Of a DNA stretch of 64,000 nt, positions 23,891 through 36,605 are shown one piece after another. A program made the translations under genes and the position numbers. The notes below the pieces were generated by a model. The model ran no database searches. It saw nothing but the letters and a program-made list of their open reading frames with translations, and had not been told where the DNA came from. Every line of letters starts with the position of its first letter. Position 1 is the first letter of the stretch. The DNA lies in contig NC_134119.1 of assembly GCF_040939455.1 (NCBI RefSeq), forward strand, positions 3,819,001-3,883,000. Direction: 5' to 3'. Origin of the DNA: Microcebus murinus. Its lineage: Eukaryota; Chordata; Mammalia; Primates; Cheirogaleidae.

Positions 23891-26880
23891 GAAGTCAGGT
23901 CTCAAACGAATTCTTCTCAATCGAAAAAGCAAAAGAATTCTGCTGAATCCAGAAAGTAAAGTTCCTTGCTCTCTACTCTACCACTCTTCCAAGGAGGCTG
24001 AGAGAGAAAGGGAATATTTGGCTTTCCTAGCTCGGCTGGGAAAAATAGATGGTTGAGAAGGCTTTGAGATGTCTGGCATCAGAAGGAGCAGATTCTTCTG
24101 CAGAAATAACTACATTCAAAGCAGAATTATGCCCTCAGATTCTAGCTAGATGTTGAGACCTAACCTCTCTCTATTTAAAAGGGAGATTAGGAAAGGGTTA
24201 AACAGGTGATAATGACATAGCATGCAAACAAGACTTTCTCCATACATAATCAAGGAAGTTAAAAGGGAATTGAGAAGAAAATTACTTTCTCATCATGAGT
24301 CAATGTCACTCAAGGTTGGTCTCTGTATCACCTGAAGTTACTTCTCCTCTAGGCTAACCATTGATGAGACCATTCTGCCTTACCTGGCCACTAACACCTC
24401 AGTTAGAATTAACCCTAAAGGCTCACCTGCCTCCAAAACCAAAAGGGTCTTGAAGACCAGGGATCAGGTAGAGGTTGGGGGGAGAGACGCAACAAGGGGA
24501 GCCCTGCACCCCATCTGTAGGCTTGTTGGACTCCATACTTGAGATCCTCCATTTTCAACCTGCCTCAACCTCTGATTCCATTTGGCTACTGGTTTCAGCA
24601 CTTCAAATAGAAAAATTCTAGAACAAAACTCAGGCTTCATTTGTGGGGCTCTGCTGAAAAGGGGCTCTCCCAACTCAAAGGTGAGAACAGTTTTCAGAAA
24701 GTCTTTCAAAAGTAGAACTGTCCCCTTTTCAGGTTTGGGATTGAAAGTATGGGGGTCTCTCTCTCTCTCTCTTTTCCCTCTCTCTGTCAGCATAAATACA
24801 CATTTACCTTTAAAATAGCCTATTTCAACCTTTCTTTTAATGACTGTAAGGTCCTGCCCTCCCACCTCCCCAGATGAAAAACTCATTAGCGCACTACCCA
24901 TTTTCGCCTTCCCACCTCTGTTGGCGCAGAAATCAGAATTCTGAACATGTCGCTCTGTTCTACAGGAATCTATTAGCGATTGCCAAGGGGAACACTTAGC
25001 ATTTTAGATAAATAAGTAAATAGTAGTTAAGTGCTGTGCGCTCCGTTTCCAGCAGTTTAGTGTATATAACAAAAACTCCAAGGAGGGAAGAAGGGATGAT
25101 AAAGAATGACAGCCTGAGTCTCCTGAACGCCCTGAGACACCCCCCCTTCTGCAGCGGGGGCCGGGATGGAGGGGCCTGGGGGGATGAGCAACGGAAGTGC
25201 GGCGGCCCCCCCCTGGCTGCGTCCCTGTTTATGCTAGCCCACTCTCCCCTCTCCGCTCCAGCCGGCTTGTCAGGAGCCCTCGTTTGGAAGCTTAATCATA
25301 TCAGGGAGCTTACCGCATTGCATTTGTAATGACTTGTTTACCAGTCTGAGCCGGCTCTCCGTGCCAGACTGGGCTCTCCCTAAGGACAGGGGCCATGTCA
25401 TGTTCTTATTTGCCTCTCTTCCTGCTCCCACACACTGCCTGGCACAGAGCAGGCCCCAGTAATTAAGTGTGAACCTCAGGCTGTGTGACTCTAATCTATT
25501 TCACAAAGGTGTCTCGGTCCACCAGCCAGTCCCTAAGCTCCTTGAGAAGAGGGATCGTGCTATCTCCTCACTCCTCCCAGGAGGCTTAAGGGGGCTCAAC
25601 TGCTCATAAACGCACACTTAATTGCATCAAACCATGAGTAAGAGATGATGTGTCATGTTTGTATAGAGAATGAGTGGACAGCTGTTAAGTCTACCTGCCT
25701 GGCCCCCTCTTCTTTTGGGGAAAACTCTCTCCTTTACTCTTTATAGCTGTAACCTCAACCCATGTGCATGGCCTAGGCCTGGCCACTCAGCATCCCCAGT
25801 ACCTGGTTCAAGTAGAGCCATATGAGCAGACCAGCCCAGTGAGGTTTAGTTTGGGGACTGGGGGCTATGAAAGTGGTCAAGCTGACATAAACACAGGCAG
25901 AACCAGAGTTGCCAGGAGATGGAGAGAAACTGAGCTCCGGTGATCTCCATGGAGCCTCGGCATCCAGCTGAGCTGGAAGCATGTCTCTCTGCCACATGAG
26001 ATAATGAATTGGGGGGTTTTTTGCTTGTTTGTTTTTTGGTTTGTTTGTTTTTTGTCTAGGCCAATTTGAATTGAGTTTCTTTTCCTCACAACCCAGAGAA
26101 TGCTTCCTCATACAGACAAACAGTTTAAATTTCTGCCTCCAGTGGCAACATTTCAAAGTAAGATAACCGGCGTATCTGTTTGGGAATAATAAAAGCTTGA
26201 GAACAGAACACTGCTATCATATTGGCAGTCATAGCCTTGTGAGCTGTCTCATTTCATCCTGGGAGTCTGGACTGTGGCCCCAAATCCCACCCTAAACCAG
26301 AGAAGGCTGAGAAACTCATCTCCCTGGCTGCTGTCTGTAATGAGGAATGAGGGCTCTGCTCAGCCTCTGACTAAAGCCTCACATATTACTGTTTGCTCTC
26401 TCCAGTTCCCGGGAGGCCTGAGCTTCTCTGAGCTTTCTGGAGGGGGCTGAGTAACACTGAGGGCCCAGCAGCCTGAAAATCAATTAATCTCTTTTTGTAA
26501 ATTGCCAACCGGGTCTAATGAATTGGCGAGGCTCAGAGGAAGTCCTGCGTGGCTTTGTGTCCTCTGCAGTGACAGAACTCTCCCGGAGCAGGCTGAGACA
26601 TCGTGCCTCTGCTGAGGAACAAATCTATTAATATTTGGTGAGAACATCAAATTGTACCCAGTGGACATAAAGTTTGGTCAAGAGAAACTCACTTCTCTGT
26701 AATTTAAAAAAAAAGTCTTATCATTGCTCCATGTTCTTTTCTCTACTGGCTGGTGCCAGCCTTCAGCAGACAGAATGGATTACAGGCCCCGAGTAGCAAG
26801 TTGGGCTGGAAAGGCCCTCCCGTGCTCGGCATTAAGGGTAGCATTGTTTACCCATCTAAGGGGTAAAAGAAAAAAGTTTG
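23891..26880. other. No gene recognised; simple repeats only
   Basis: A (CT)n run lies near 24753-24783 and a TTTG-rich run at 26010-26056. A 145-codon minus-strand frame at 24464-24901 has no recognisable homology and crosses the CT run. Confidence 0.45.
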
Positions 26881-26884
26881 ATAA

Positions 26885-27440
26885 GATCAAGGAAAGGAAA
26901 GATGTTCCAGTATGCTACTGGAAGGAGTATAAATTAGGAAGCAATTTGGAAATATCTATTTTAAATGTGCAACACAATGCTCAAAGACCCAGCAATTCCT
27001 CCTTTTGAGTCCTCCCTAGAGAAATCCTCTGCTTGGGCCAAGGAGATATGAACAATGTTCCCAAGGAGCATCATGCAATAGTGAAATACTGGAGATGCCC
27101 AAACTCTCCATTACCTGAAGAGCATTCCCACCCAGAGGGGCTCTGTCCCTGCTCAGAATGTTGAGAGAGATCTCTATGCATTAATGACATGGAAGGACAA
27201 AATATGGTTGAGTAGAAAGATCAAGTTACACAATGAGAAGTACAGTGTGATGCCACAGGTGTTGCACACGCACACGCCCACACGCACGTATGCATGCCCA
27301 GAGATAAAGATCTGTCAGATTCCCTCTAGACGGGGACTAGTTTTATCTGAGGATGGTACCAGAATGGGAGCAGTGGTCACACTGAACGTTAGCCGTAGCT
27401 GCTGTATTTGAATATGTTCAAAGAAGTATTATCCATGATT
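26885..27440 (+). mobile_element. Old L1-like 3' fragment
   Basis: 'ggagtataaattaggaagca', 'caatagtgaaatactggaga' and 'gtacagtgtgatgccacagg' have old L1M-type wording, ending in a short CA/CG stretch and 'gtatttgaatatgttcaaag'. Confidence 0.55.
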
Positions 27441-28639
27441 ATACATATAATTAAAAACCAATAATTAACTTTTTTGTTCCTCTAGGTGGAACATCACTTT
27501 TTCTAAGTTTTCTTTAAGTGTACATGTGCCTGGCCTGTGTCAGTGGTCTTCGCTCAGTCCCTTCATACTTACTCTGTCCACCCACATCCTTGTTTCACCA
27601 TGTCTGGAGGGATCTCTTTAAAACATAAATGGAATGCTCTGCACCCTGCCCTCTTCCCCTGCCCTAAATCCTTCAATGGCTCCCTATTGTCCTCAGGAGA
27701 AAGATCAACCCTCTCCCACCAATACCACCAGGGCCCGCAAAGCCCTGCAGGTGTGCCCAGTCCCTCTTGGCCCTACAGAGCCTGTGCCTTTCTCTCCACA
27801 CACCCTGGGGACACTGGTTATCCCACTGTTCGGTATGTACCATCTCCTCCCTCAGATGCCATGCCTACAGTGGGCTCCCAGTCCATGTCTCAGCATCTTA
27901 GAAATTCAGTTTGAAGCTGCCTGGAACCAATCCCTACCCCCTCCCTGCCCTGCCTCGCCCCATGAGGCAGAGATCGTAGGGCTATTCAAAAAGGGTCTGT
28001 GAGGAATGTCGCCTGTGGCCTCTGCAGCCAATTCTGTTGAACTTAGGTTTAAATCTGTTCAGCTCAAGGCCTTGCAAGAGTTGAGGCAATACTAGATTGG
28101 AGATACAAGCCCACGAGGCTCCTACTGGCCGAGGAGAAGGTCCGTGGCACAGCTGGCGGCCTGAGGGGGGAGTCTGCACCGCAGGGAAGGGGCATGATTT
28201 GAGAGGATTCACATGCATAGTGTTAAATAAAACTGAACTGCACCATGAGAAAGCTATTCTCTTTTCTAGTCCCTTTTAATCCTCTGATTAAAGAATAAAG
28301 ATAGTCCAGGCTAGGTGCTAATGTATCTGCAATGCCTCCCTACCACTTCCAGGTCTCTTTTTTAGCAGAGGCAGTACCCCTAGAGCTTCATGGACTTCAG
28401 CTCACAACAGTCTGGCTAGAATTTGTTTACCAAAAACACATTGTAGTGCTCTTATTTTTGTAATGTCCCCTTAATGGCACATGCTATTGGCTCTTTATTT
28501 TCACTAGCAATAAAGAATTTCTCTTTAAAATAAATGTATTTAAGGTTTTTGTAAGTGAGCCTAAAGGAAAACGTAAGTAAAGAATCCCATAGGTGACACG
28601 CAGATATGGAATTTCTGAAGATGGATCATGATTTGAATT
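27441..28639. other. No gene recognised
   Basis: Unique noncoding sequence. A pair of overlapping frames of about 122-125 codons at 27537-28002 has no recognisable domain. Confidence 0.4.
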
Positions 28640-28800
28640 TAGGAACCACTGTTGACCACCAGATTAATCATCTGGGTGGCTCCAGCAAGTCATCTCTTGG
28701 ACATCTCTCTAAGCCTCAGTTTCTCCATCCGCAAAAGGAGGATAAGAGCCACTCATCAAAAGTTTGTTCAGGGAATTAAATGTGGATGAGCTTCCTAAAC
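28640..28800 (+). mobile_element. MIR SINE fragment
   Basis: 'taagcctcagtttctccatc' with 'caaaaggaggataagagcc' and 'ggaattaaatgtggatgag' is plus-strand MIR wording. Confidence 0.75.
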
Positions 28801-31800
28801 TGAAAGTGCCTCCTGAGTTTAGTTATTGAGAGAGTTTTCTAAAATCTCCCTTGGAAATGCAGCTCCGAACCTCTCCGTGTTTACTGTTATAAGCTGTGCC
28901 AGCCGCAGGAAATTGCAAAACCATAAACTCAATGTAGTTCTTATCGTTCAATAAAACATCTCCCTCAATCAATATGACTTCAGATGTGTCATCCGGGCAC
29001 AGGGCCACGCTCCGTTCCTATTCAGTGTTCCAATTTTAGTCTGTGTACCAGGAGAAGCGGCATAACTTCCAATGTACCCAGCAAAAGCCCAAATAATTAA
29101 CCTCAACCACATCAATGTTCTCTATTCAGTTCCAAAAAATGCGTTTCTAAGGAAATATATAAGAGCACTCTTTCTACCACAGACTGTTTTAATGTATCCA
29201 AGCATTGGAGTAAATAGAACAGGTCTCTGCTAATGGATCAGGTCCTTTTAGCACAAGGGATTTCAATAATAATAATACTAATAAAAAGTGGATATGTCGT
29301 CAGCTGGAAAGAGATGTGCACATAAACACAAAAACAGGGCAAACCTAATTATGAGATTCTTTTTGCAGCCCAGGGTCAATCACTGTGATATTAGTAGAAT
29401 GATAATAAGGCTGTACATTGATGGGTTTTAAGCTCACGGAGAATAGAATGTCCCACTTGAAATATAAACAACATTCTATGATGTTGCGTTCAACCCCGCA
29501 GCTCCCCGAGTTCTGAAAAGAAAAGTATTCATTTCAGCAGTGACCTCATCAGGAAAAATGTATCGGAAATTGTGTGACCAGAACAAAAGAGAATCCTTAG
29601 CAGCTTTTTCTCAGGGGGTGGCACCTTTGCATGGATGTGTAGGTTCTTCAATTGCTTTTTCTAATGGAAAAACAACACAAGAGTGTTAGAGTGCACGCAC
29701 TTGTCAGTCTACACATGCACACACACATGCTAAGCTTCTCTTCTTAAGTGAGACCCTCACTTGACAATAAACAGTAGAAAGAGCATCTTCATGGCAAAAT
29801 TTGCTGGTGAACTTCCCCTCGGGCTGGAAGTGATCATCTTTGGCTGACTAGCACCAGCTGGCTCAAGCTGGCATGGAGTAACTGGCCAGTATAAAATGTC
29901 CCCTTGTTCCTGAGCTGGTGCGAGAAAGACTTAGGTGTTCCAGGTGAGATGAGAACTCAACAGAGTCCCATCACATGGGCATCTAACCTGCACTGTGACG
30001 CTTGAAGCTCACCCTCCCCTGACCTAGGAAGACACAGCTCCGTGATCTCATTTAATCCCCACTGCAACAAACAGATCCATGGAGATGTCATAGCAGTTCT
30101 AGAGGCTTAATGCTAACGCCAAACGGCGCACCCCGCACAGTGAGGCAGGGACACTTGAGGATCCTCACACCCCTCTTCAGTGGGAGGATTTGCTGTTTAT
30201 CTGCAAAGCAGCCTGCATGGATGGATGGTCTTTTTTCTTTCCTTCTTTCATCTCAGCAGTCTTCAAACATATTGTGCGTGAGAATTTCTGTTCGGAGTTG
30301 TATACACAAATTGTACCCTTATGATGGATTTGCAGAATTTTCCAAGATAATTTTGACTACAGGCAATTCTGCCTTAGGTGCTGGCTTTGGCAATGAGCCT
30401 CACCTTTAAAACGCCGTCTGATTATAGTGTAGGAGAGGACTTCAGGTTAAAAGACATCAAAGTGGCATCCTCAGGTTCTCAGTCACCACCTTTCTCTCCC
30501 CCGGGCTTTCCTCTGTAACACTGAGGTGACGTTAGACGATCCTTAAGGTTGAAGATGGCAATTCCATAAACTGAATTATGCTGGTTACAGTCCACTGCCA
30601 TCCAATCTGGACACCCACTGGAGTCTCCCACTGTTGACACAACTTGAAAGTACAATCAGAAACCTAACCTCCAGGTTGCATGCTCTTCCTTGTTCATTCT
30701 CAAAGAGGATCTGGAAGCTGGCTTTTGACTGCCCTTTTAGCTGAGACTGAGCTTCAAGAAAGCTCAAGGTAAAGAAATGTGTGCTAGGCACCTGATGCAA
30801 AGATAGAGGAAGACCTATCAGCTTGGTAAACAGTGTCTTAATTAACTGAGACCACTGCTACTGAGGAAAGCCCACCTAAGATGAATTCATTCACAATGGG
30901 GACCAAAATTTCACAGTAAATAGTCAAGTATTAAGGACTTTGAGAATTTATCTTGAAAAATGATGAAAATAAAAGTTGTGAAAATAAGGTGATAAACCTA
31001 TAAAGATGAATCTTCTTAGAGTGGCAAACCATGAGATAATTGTTAAAATCAATGGAAGTTAATCAAGTACTGATGAAGACAAAACATTTTTACCCAAAAT
31101 TGATGAGCAGATCAACAGGTATTCTTCACTTTTGCATTCAGTTTCATAGCAAGATCACCAAGGGGCATTCTCCCCCTAGCAAAGATTATAGGGATTTATC
31201 CATGTTTCCAAAGGCTTCTCTTAAGCCTCTGATATTCAAGTCACTCAGAGTTATCATCCTTGTCAGTTTCTCTTGTTCATCCATCACCTCGTCTGACTTT
31301 GCCCATGGAAGTGAACAAAGCAGGTCTCTCTAATGGTCATTTTCATCAACTTCAGGAAATGCAACATTTTGAGCATGATTTCACCTGGCAATCAATTTAC
31401 ATTGTGTTGTGAAAATTAACCTGAATGGCATGGATGAATGCTACAGTAAGCTGAGAGAGAGAGAGAGAGAGTGAGTTGCAGGGTCTAAATTCATCAGCTG
31501 TCAGTTTTGTAGAAAAGGTTCTCATGCTCCCAGCCAACAAGCCAACTTTAGGACTGGAGTGTCCCAGAAAGGACATTTGGATTATAAGGTAGATGCTTGC
31601 TTTACATGGGATAGTCTATGACCTGGTATCTAAAAACTCTCTTTTTACCAATCCCTTCAATGAGGCAGCTCAAGTCTAGGAAGTTCAATTCACCTAACCA
31701 CCCTTCAGCCCTGACCCTAAAGTGAGTGTGGATGAAGGAGGGTGTTCTTTGAAAGAGTGACACTCCTGCACATGCCTAGTCATGTCTAGCCTGGGGTGCC

Positions 31801-32468
31801 TGGTACATCCACCCCATTTAGCATCTAAATAGAAACTTCTAGTTTCCCCCTTGCCCTAGCCAGAAACTTCAATAGGAGGGACTACTGGATTTAGGTTTCA
31901 GAAAAAAACACTCAGTTGTCAGGAGAGTCTCACAGATTCTAATCAATGTAAAATCTTATAAATTAGGTCTTTATCCTTCATAACTCCTCTGGCCTTCTGT
32001 TTGCAGATGACTTCACTGCCAAGCCATCTGGTAATTCGAATGATTAGTACCGAGTTATTAGAATAGTTTAGAAGAGAGGGAAATTAAACATCTTTTAAAA
32101 AAATTGTTTTTAAAAAACATCCTTTCTCTCTCATCCCCCTAAGTAATTGACAGGAAGTATCTCCAAAACATAAAGACAAAAAATTATTATAACATCTTAT
32201 TTCAGCTCCCGGACAAATAAGTACTCTCAACTACTTATTTTTAAATGTTTTACTAACTCTAGTTGGCCTACAAGGATTAGGACCGAAGGTTTTCCCTACC
32301 TTAACATTGAGAAATCCCCCCCAACACACACACACACACAAACGTCATTCTCAATTTCCTTGTTATATTCCAGCAAGTTCCCTCAAATTATGGTCCCCCA
32401 GGTGACTCAAAACAGCAGATCACCTCTTCGTTGTCTTGCCAGGAAAACAACCCTCCCCCAAAATATAA
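28801..32468. other. Unique noncoding sequence, no gene recognised
   Basis: Contains a (GA)n run at 31451-31471 and a short CA run near 32323-32341. The sequence at 28820-29060 is repeat-free, so it could be a conserved noncoding element, but nothing in the window proves this. Confidence 0.4.
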
Positions 32469-33924
32469 CACACAGGCACACTCATACTCATGTGCACACA
32501 CACAGGCACACTCATACTCATGTGCACACACACAGGCACACTCATACTCATGTGCACACACACAGGCACACTCATACTCATGTGCACACACACAGGCACA
32601 CTCATACTCATGTGCACACACACAGGCACACTCATACTCATGTGCACACACACAGGCACACTCATACTTATGTGCACACACACACAGGTACACTCATACT
32701 TACGTGCACACACACATGCAGGCACACTCATACTCATGTGCACACACACACAGGCACACTCATACTCATGCACACACACAGGCACACTCATACTCATGCA
32801 CACACACAGGCACACTCATACTCATGCACACACACAGGCACACTCATACTCATGCACACACACAGGCACACCCATACTCATGTGCACACACACACACAGG
32901 CACACCCATACTCATGTGCACATACACAGGTACACTCATACTCATGTGCAGACACACAGGCACACTCATACTCATGTGCAGACACACAGGCACACTCATA
33001 CTCATGTGCAGACACACAGGCACACTCATACTCATGTGCACATACACAGGTACACTCATACTCATGTGCAGACACACACACAGGCACACCCATACTCATG
33101 TGCACATACACAGGTACACTCATACTCATGTGCAGACACACAGGCACACTCATACTCATGTGCACACACACAGGCACACTCATACTCATGTGCAGACACA
33201 CAGGCACACTCATACTCATGTGCACACACACAGGCACACCCATACTCATGTGCACATACACAGGTACACTCATACTCATGTGCAGACACACAGGCACACC
33301 CATACTCATGTGCACATACACAGGTACACTCATACTCATGTGCACATACACAGGTACACTCATACTCATGTGCAGACACACAGGCACACTCATACTCATG
33401 TGCACACACACAGGCACACTCATACTCATGTGCACACACACAGGCACACTCATACTCATGTGCACACACACAGGCACACTCATACTCATGTGCACACACA
33501 CAGGCACACTCATACTCATGTGCACACACACAGGCACACTCATACTCATGTGCACATACACAGGTACACCCATACTCATGTGCACACACACAGGCACACC
33601 CATACTCATGTGCACATACACAGGCACACCCATACTCATGTGCACACACACAGGCACACCCATACTCATGTGCACATACACAGCTACACTCATACTCATG
33701 TGCAGACACACAGGCACACTCATACTCATGTGCACACACACAGGCACACTCATACTCATGTGCACACACACAGGCACACTCATACTCATGTGCACACACA
33801 CAGGCACACTCGTACTCATGTGCACACACACAGGCACACTCATACTCATGTGCACACACACAGGCACACTCATACTCATGTACACACACAGGCACATTCA
33901 TACTCATGTGCGTACACACACAGA
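32469..33924 (+). repeat. 30-bp CA-rich minisatellite, about 48 copies
   Basis: The basic unit 'tgtgcacacacacaggcaca' plus 'ctcatactca' is exactly 30 bp over most of the array, with a short run of 26-bp units near 32765-32870. Common variants replace 'cacaca' with 'agacac' or 'acatac', and 'ggcac' with 'ggtac'. Because 30 is divisible by 3, frames remain open for up to 548 codons on the plus and 339 on the minus strand. These Thr/His/Ser/Cys-rich frames are artefacts. Confidence 0.97.
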
Positions 33925-36239
33925 CAAGGGCAGCTCTCTCACTGAGTACCCGGCTCTGATCTCTCTGCCCAGGACCTTCCAGGTCAAAGGAGATTCAAAA
34001 AAGTAGTTTGTAAATGGTAGATGGTCAAGCTCTGCTGTAGGTTCCTTTGAAGTCACAGCACTTTGTCTTCAAACACCTAATGCCCTCAGAGTGCCTGTCA
34101 CTGCATGGTGAAATATTGATATTGGCAAGTGTGGTGATAAAATCCCATACCCCTTTGATTTCCAGGTGGCATTTATTACAATGCACTCTCTCCCCCTCCA
34201 CCTGGATGGTGTCCATCATGACCTGTCAAGCCCAGCTTGTTCGTCTGCCCTACCACCCTTCCCTGTTCCCTCTCTGACACTTCAATAAGCAACAGGCAGT
34301 GATTGATATTCACTGGGCCAGTGCTTCTCCTGCATCCTGCAGGCTCACACCTGCCCCACAGTGGACACCCTCCATGGTCCCCCTAATTGCTGGAGAGGGA
34401 GGCCTTTGAAAATGGACCCCAGGGACCCAGGCTTCTGGCCCAACTTGCTGCTCCAATAATAAACATGAAAGCACAGACATCTGTCACCACCGCGGGCTGT
34501 TGCTGGGCATCATTACCTACATGGGGGCAGCTATGTTCCCTGCAAGAATTCTAATGAGGGATGGCCTCTTGATTCTTAGCTCTATATTCAGGTTTTGTTT
34601 CTGGGTTTTTTTTTTCCTCTGGGGTCTGGTTTTATTGACCATCCACTGGTGCCCCCAGTTTTCTCTTGGGATTTGGGTGTGAACAAAGCTATGAAATGCT
34701 GATGTGGAGATAAGACTCCACATCTAGGAGTAGGTTTCTCCTACATGGAAGGAAGCCTTGTGATCTCCAGGGCTCCTCCACTAGTCCGCAGCGTGGGTGC
34801 AGGACCCTTCCCTGAGGCTGAGAGAAGCTTTCAAAGGGAAGAAGGGTGCAAAGAACAGTGAAAAGGCACAGGCTTTTCCGTCAGTCTCTCTGCTGGGGCC
34901 GGGGCCGGGGCCCAGGGTGGACGTGAGCACCCTGGGAAGAGGCACCTTTGCCTCCCCACCTCTCCCACGGGGAGCTTGGCCCTTGACGTTTCGGGGGTGG
35001 CCTGGAAACAATCTCTTCTCTACACTGGCCACACAGTTGCAAGTGCAGCCACCTACCTTGACTTGCATCCTCTCTGAGGGACCAGGCTACTCCTGCACTG
35101 CCTACTGACCCTAGAGGGCTCTGGGGGGTGGGGAGGGCATGGGGAAGCTGTCACACACAGCTGGAGTAGGCGGTGCCTAGCACATGTCCTATGAAAGACC
35201 TCTTGCATCAGACAGAGCCCAAGCTCAGCCCATGAGCCAAATAGCCAACAATCATCCACAAAAGGATGGTAATTCAGTCCCCGCTGGATGGGGCCCCACA
35301 GTCTCTCACCGAAGGCTCTATTTTCCCCAGCCAATGCTCTGCAAGCAAGGCTAGGGCTGGGGAGGGGTAGAAAGGCAGGGGAAACTGAGGTCCAGATAAG
35401 GTCAGCAATTTGCCCTGGCTGCCCAGTGATCGCAGCTTAAAATAGGCATTTTCCCAGGAAGGAGCCCCCACGAGTTCATCCTTTACCTATTTCTGAGCGT
35501 GGCAAGGAGTACGCCTCTCACTGCTTCCCAGGGAAGCAGTGTACTCTGCTGCGTCACGTGCCTGCCATGCTTCCATTCCACATTGGCTCTCAAGCCTGTC
35601 CCTCGACCCCTTTAGCCTCACAACGACCCTGCGAAGGAACCAAGTGAACTTCCTCTTTAGAGAGAGGTCAAGGTGGAGGCACCAGGAATTCTGAGTCATG
35701 TTTCCCCAGGTCCTGGAGGGAATCCACACCCAGGACAGGGCTGGCACACGTGGCCAGTACCCAAGGATGTCTGTTGACTTCCCAAGGCTGAATTCTTGAT
35801 CTTCTCACCCCATGCCCTCCCCGCTGGTTTAGGGTCACTTTGATTGTCTCTCAGATGTCACACGTTAGTCATTATCCCTCATGTTGGCGCCTGCTCACCG
35901 TACAGCCTGGGGCCTTCACCTCCAAGGAGAGCATTACCTGTCATTACTGAAGAGGCCTGCCCCTCAAGCGGGGGACGGGGGCAGCTTCTCCTCGGCACCC
36001 ACGTTGGCTTGCGCAGTCTGCCGGCTCTCAGCTGAACATGGCTCTGCAAGAAATTCCCTTTGTACCTGTGGGACAGAGAAGCACACTTGCAGCAACCACC
36101 CTCGAGAGCACATGCCCAGAAAAATCTGAAAAGTCCCGCTGGGGCACCTGGTAGAACACAGGGCTGGACCTCTAACTAGCTGGTCAGCTCTGAGTGATTC
36201 CTGATCCTCTAACCCTCACCCCCAACCCCCACCCCCATG
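33925..36239. other. No gene recognised
   Basis: Unique noncoding sequence. It includes three perfect GGGGCC hexamers at 34895-34912. Confidence 0.4.
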
Positions 36240-36375
36240 ACTTGGCAACAATAATAGCACCTCACTCAGGGGTGGCTGGAGGGACTAAATGAGACCATGC
36301 TTATAAAATGTTTCTCATGATGCTGAACACATAGCAGGTGCTTAGTTAGTAAAGGTTCATTGCAATTAAATATTG
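36240..36375 (+). mobile_element. MIR SINE fragment
   Basis: 'ggactaaatgagaccatgct' and 'gaacacatagcaggtgctta' are typical MIR 3' wording. Confidence 0.75.
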
Positions 36376-36399
36376 AATTATATGGTCTTGACTACTTGC

Positions 36400-36605
36400 T
36401 AAACAGATTGTCCAATAGAACTCTCTGCAATGATGGAAATGTCTTACAATTTGCATTGACCTATACAGCCACTAACCCCATGTGGCTATTGAGCATTTGA
36501 AATGCAGTTAGTGTGTTTGAGAAACTGAGTTTTAAATTTTATTTCATTTTAATGAATTTAAGTAGCCACATGGGGCTAGGGACCACCACACTAGACAGTG
36601 TTCTT
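36400..36605. mobile_element. hAT-type nonautonomous element
   Basis: Begins 'cagattgtccaatagaact' and ends 'accaccacactagacagtg', with imperfect terminal inverted repeats. Inner words include 'catgtggctattgagcattt' and 'aagtagccacatggggctag'. Confidence 0.7.

Noticed and set aside
24464..24901. 145-codon minus-strand frame considered as a possible later ZNF831 exon
   Set aside because: Its translation does not match any part of the ZNF831 C-terminal half that I can recall, and it crosses a CT microsatellite.
32469..33924. Regularly spaced direct repeats considered as a CRISPR-like array
   Set aside because: There are no unique spacers; the units are contiguous and the host is a primate genome. 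It is a minisatellite.
32360..34006. Open frames of up to 548 codons across the 30-bp minisatellite, in three plus-strand and several minus-strand frames
   Set aside because: The 30-bp period is a multiple of three and the unit lacks stops, so every frame stays open. The translations are simple Thr/His/Ser/Cys repeats with no domain.
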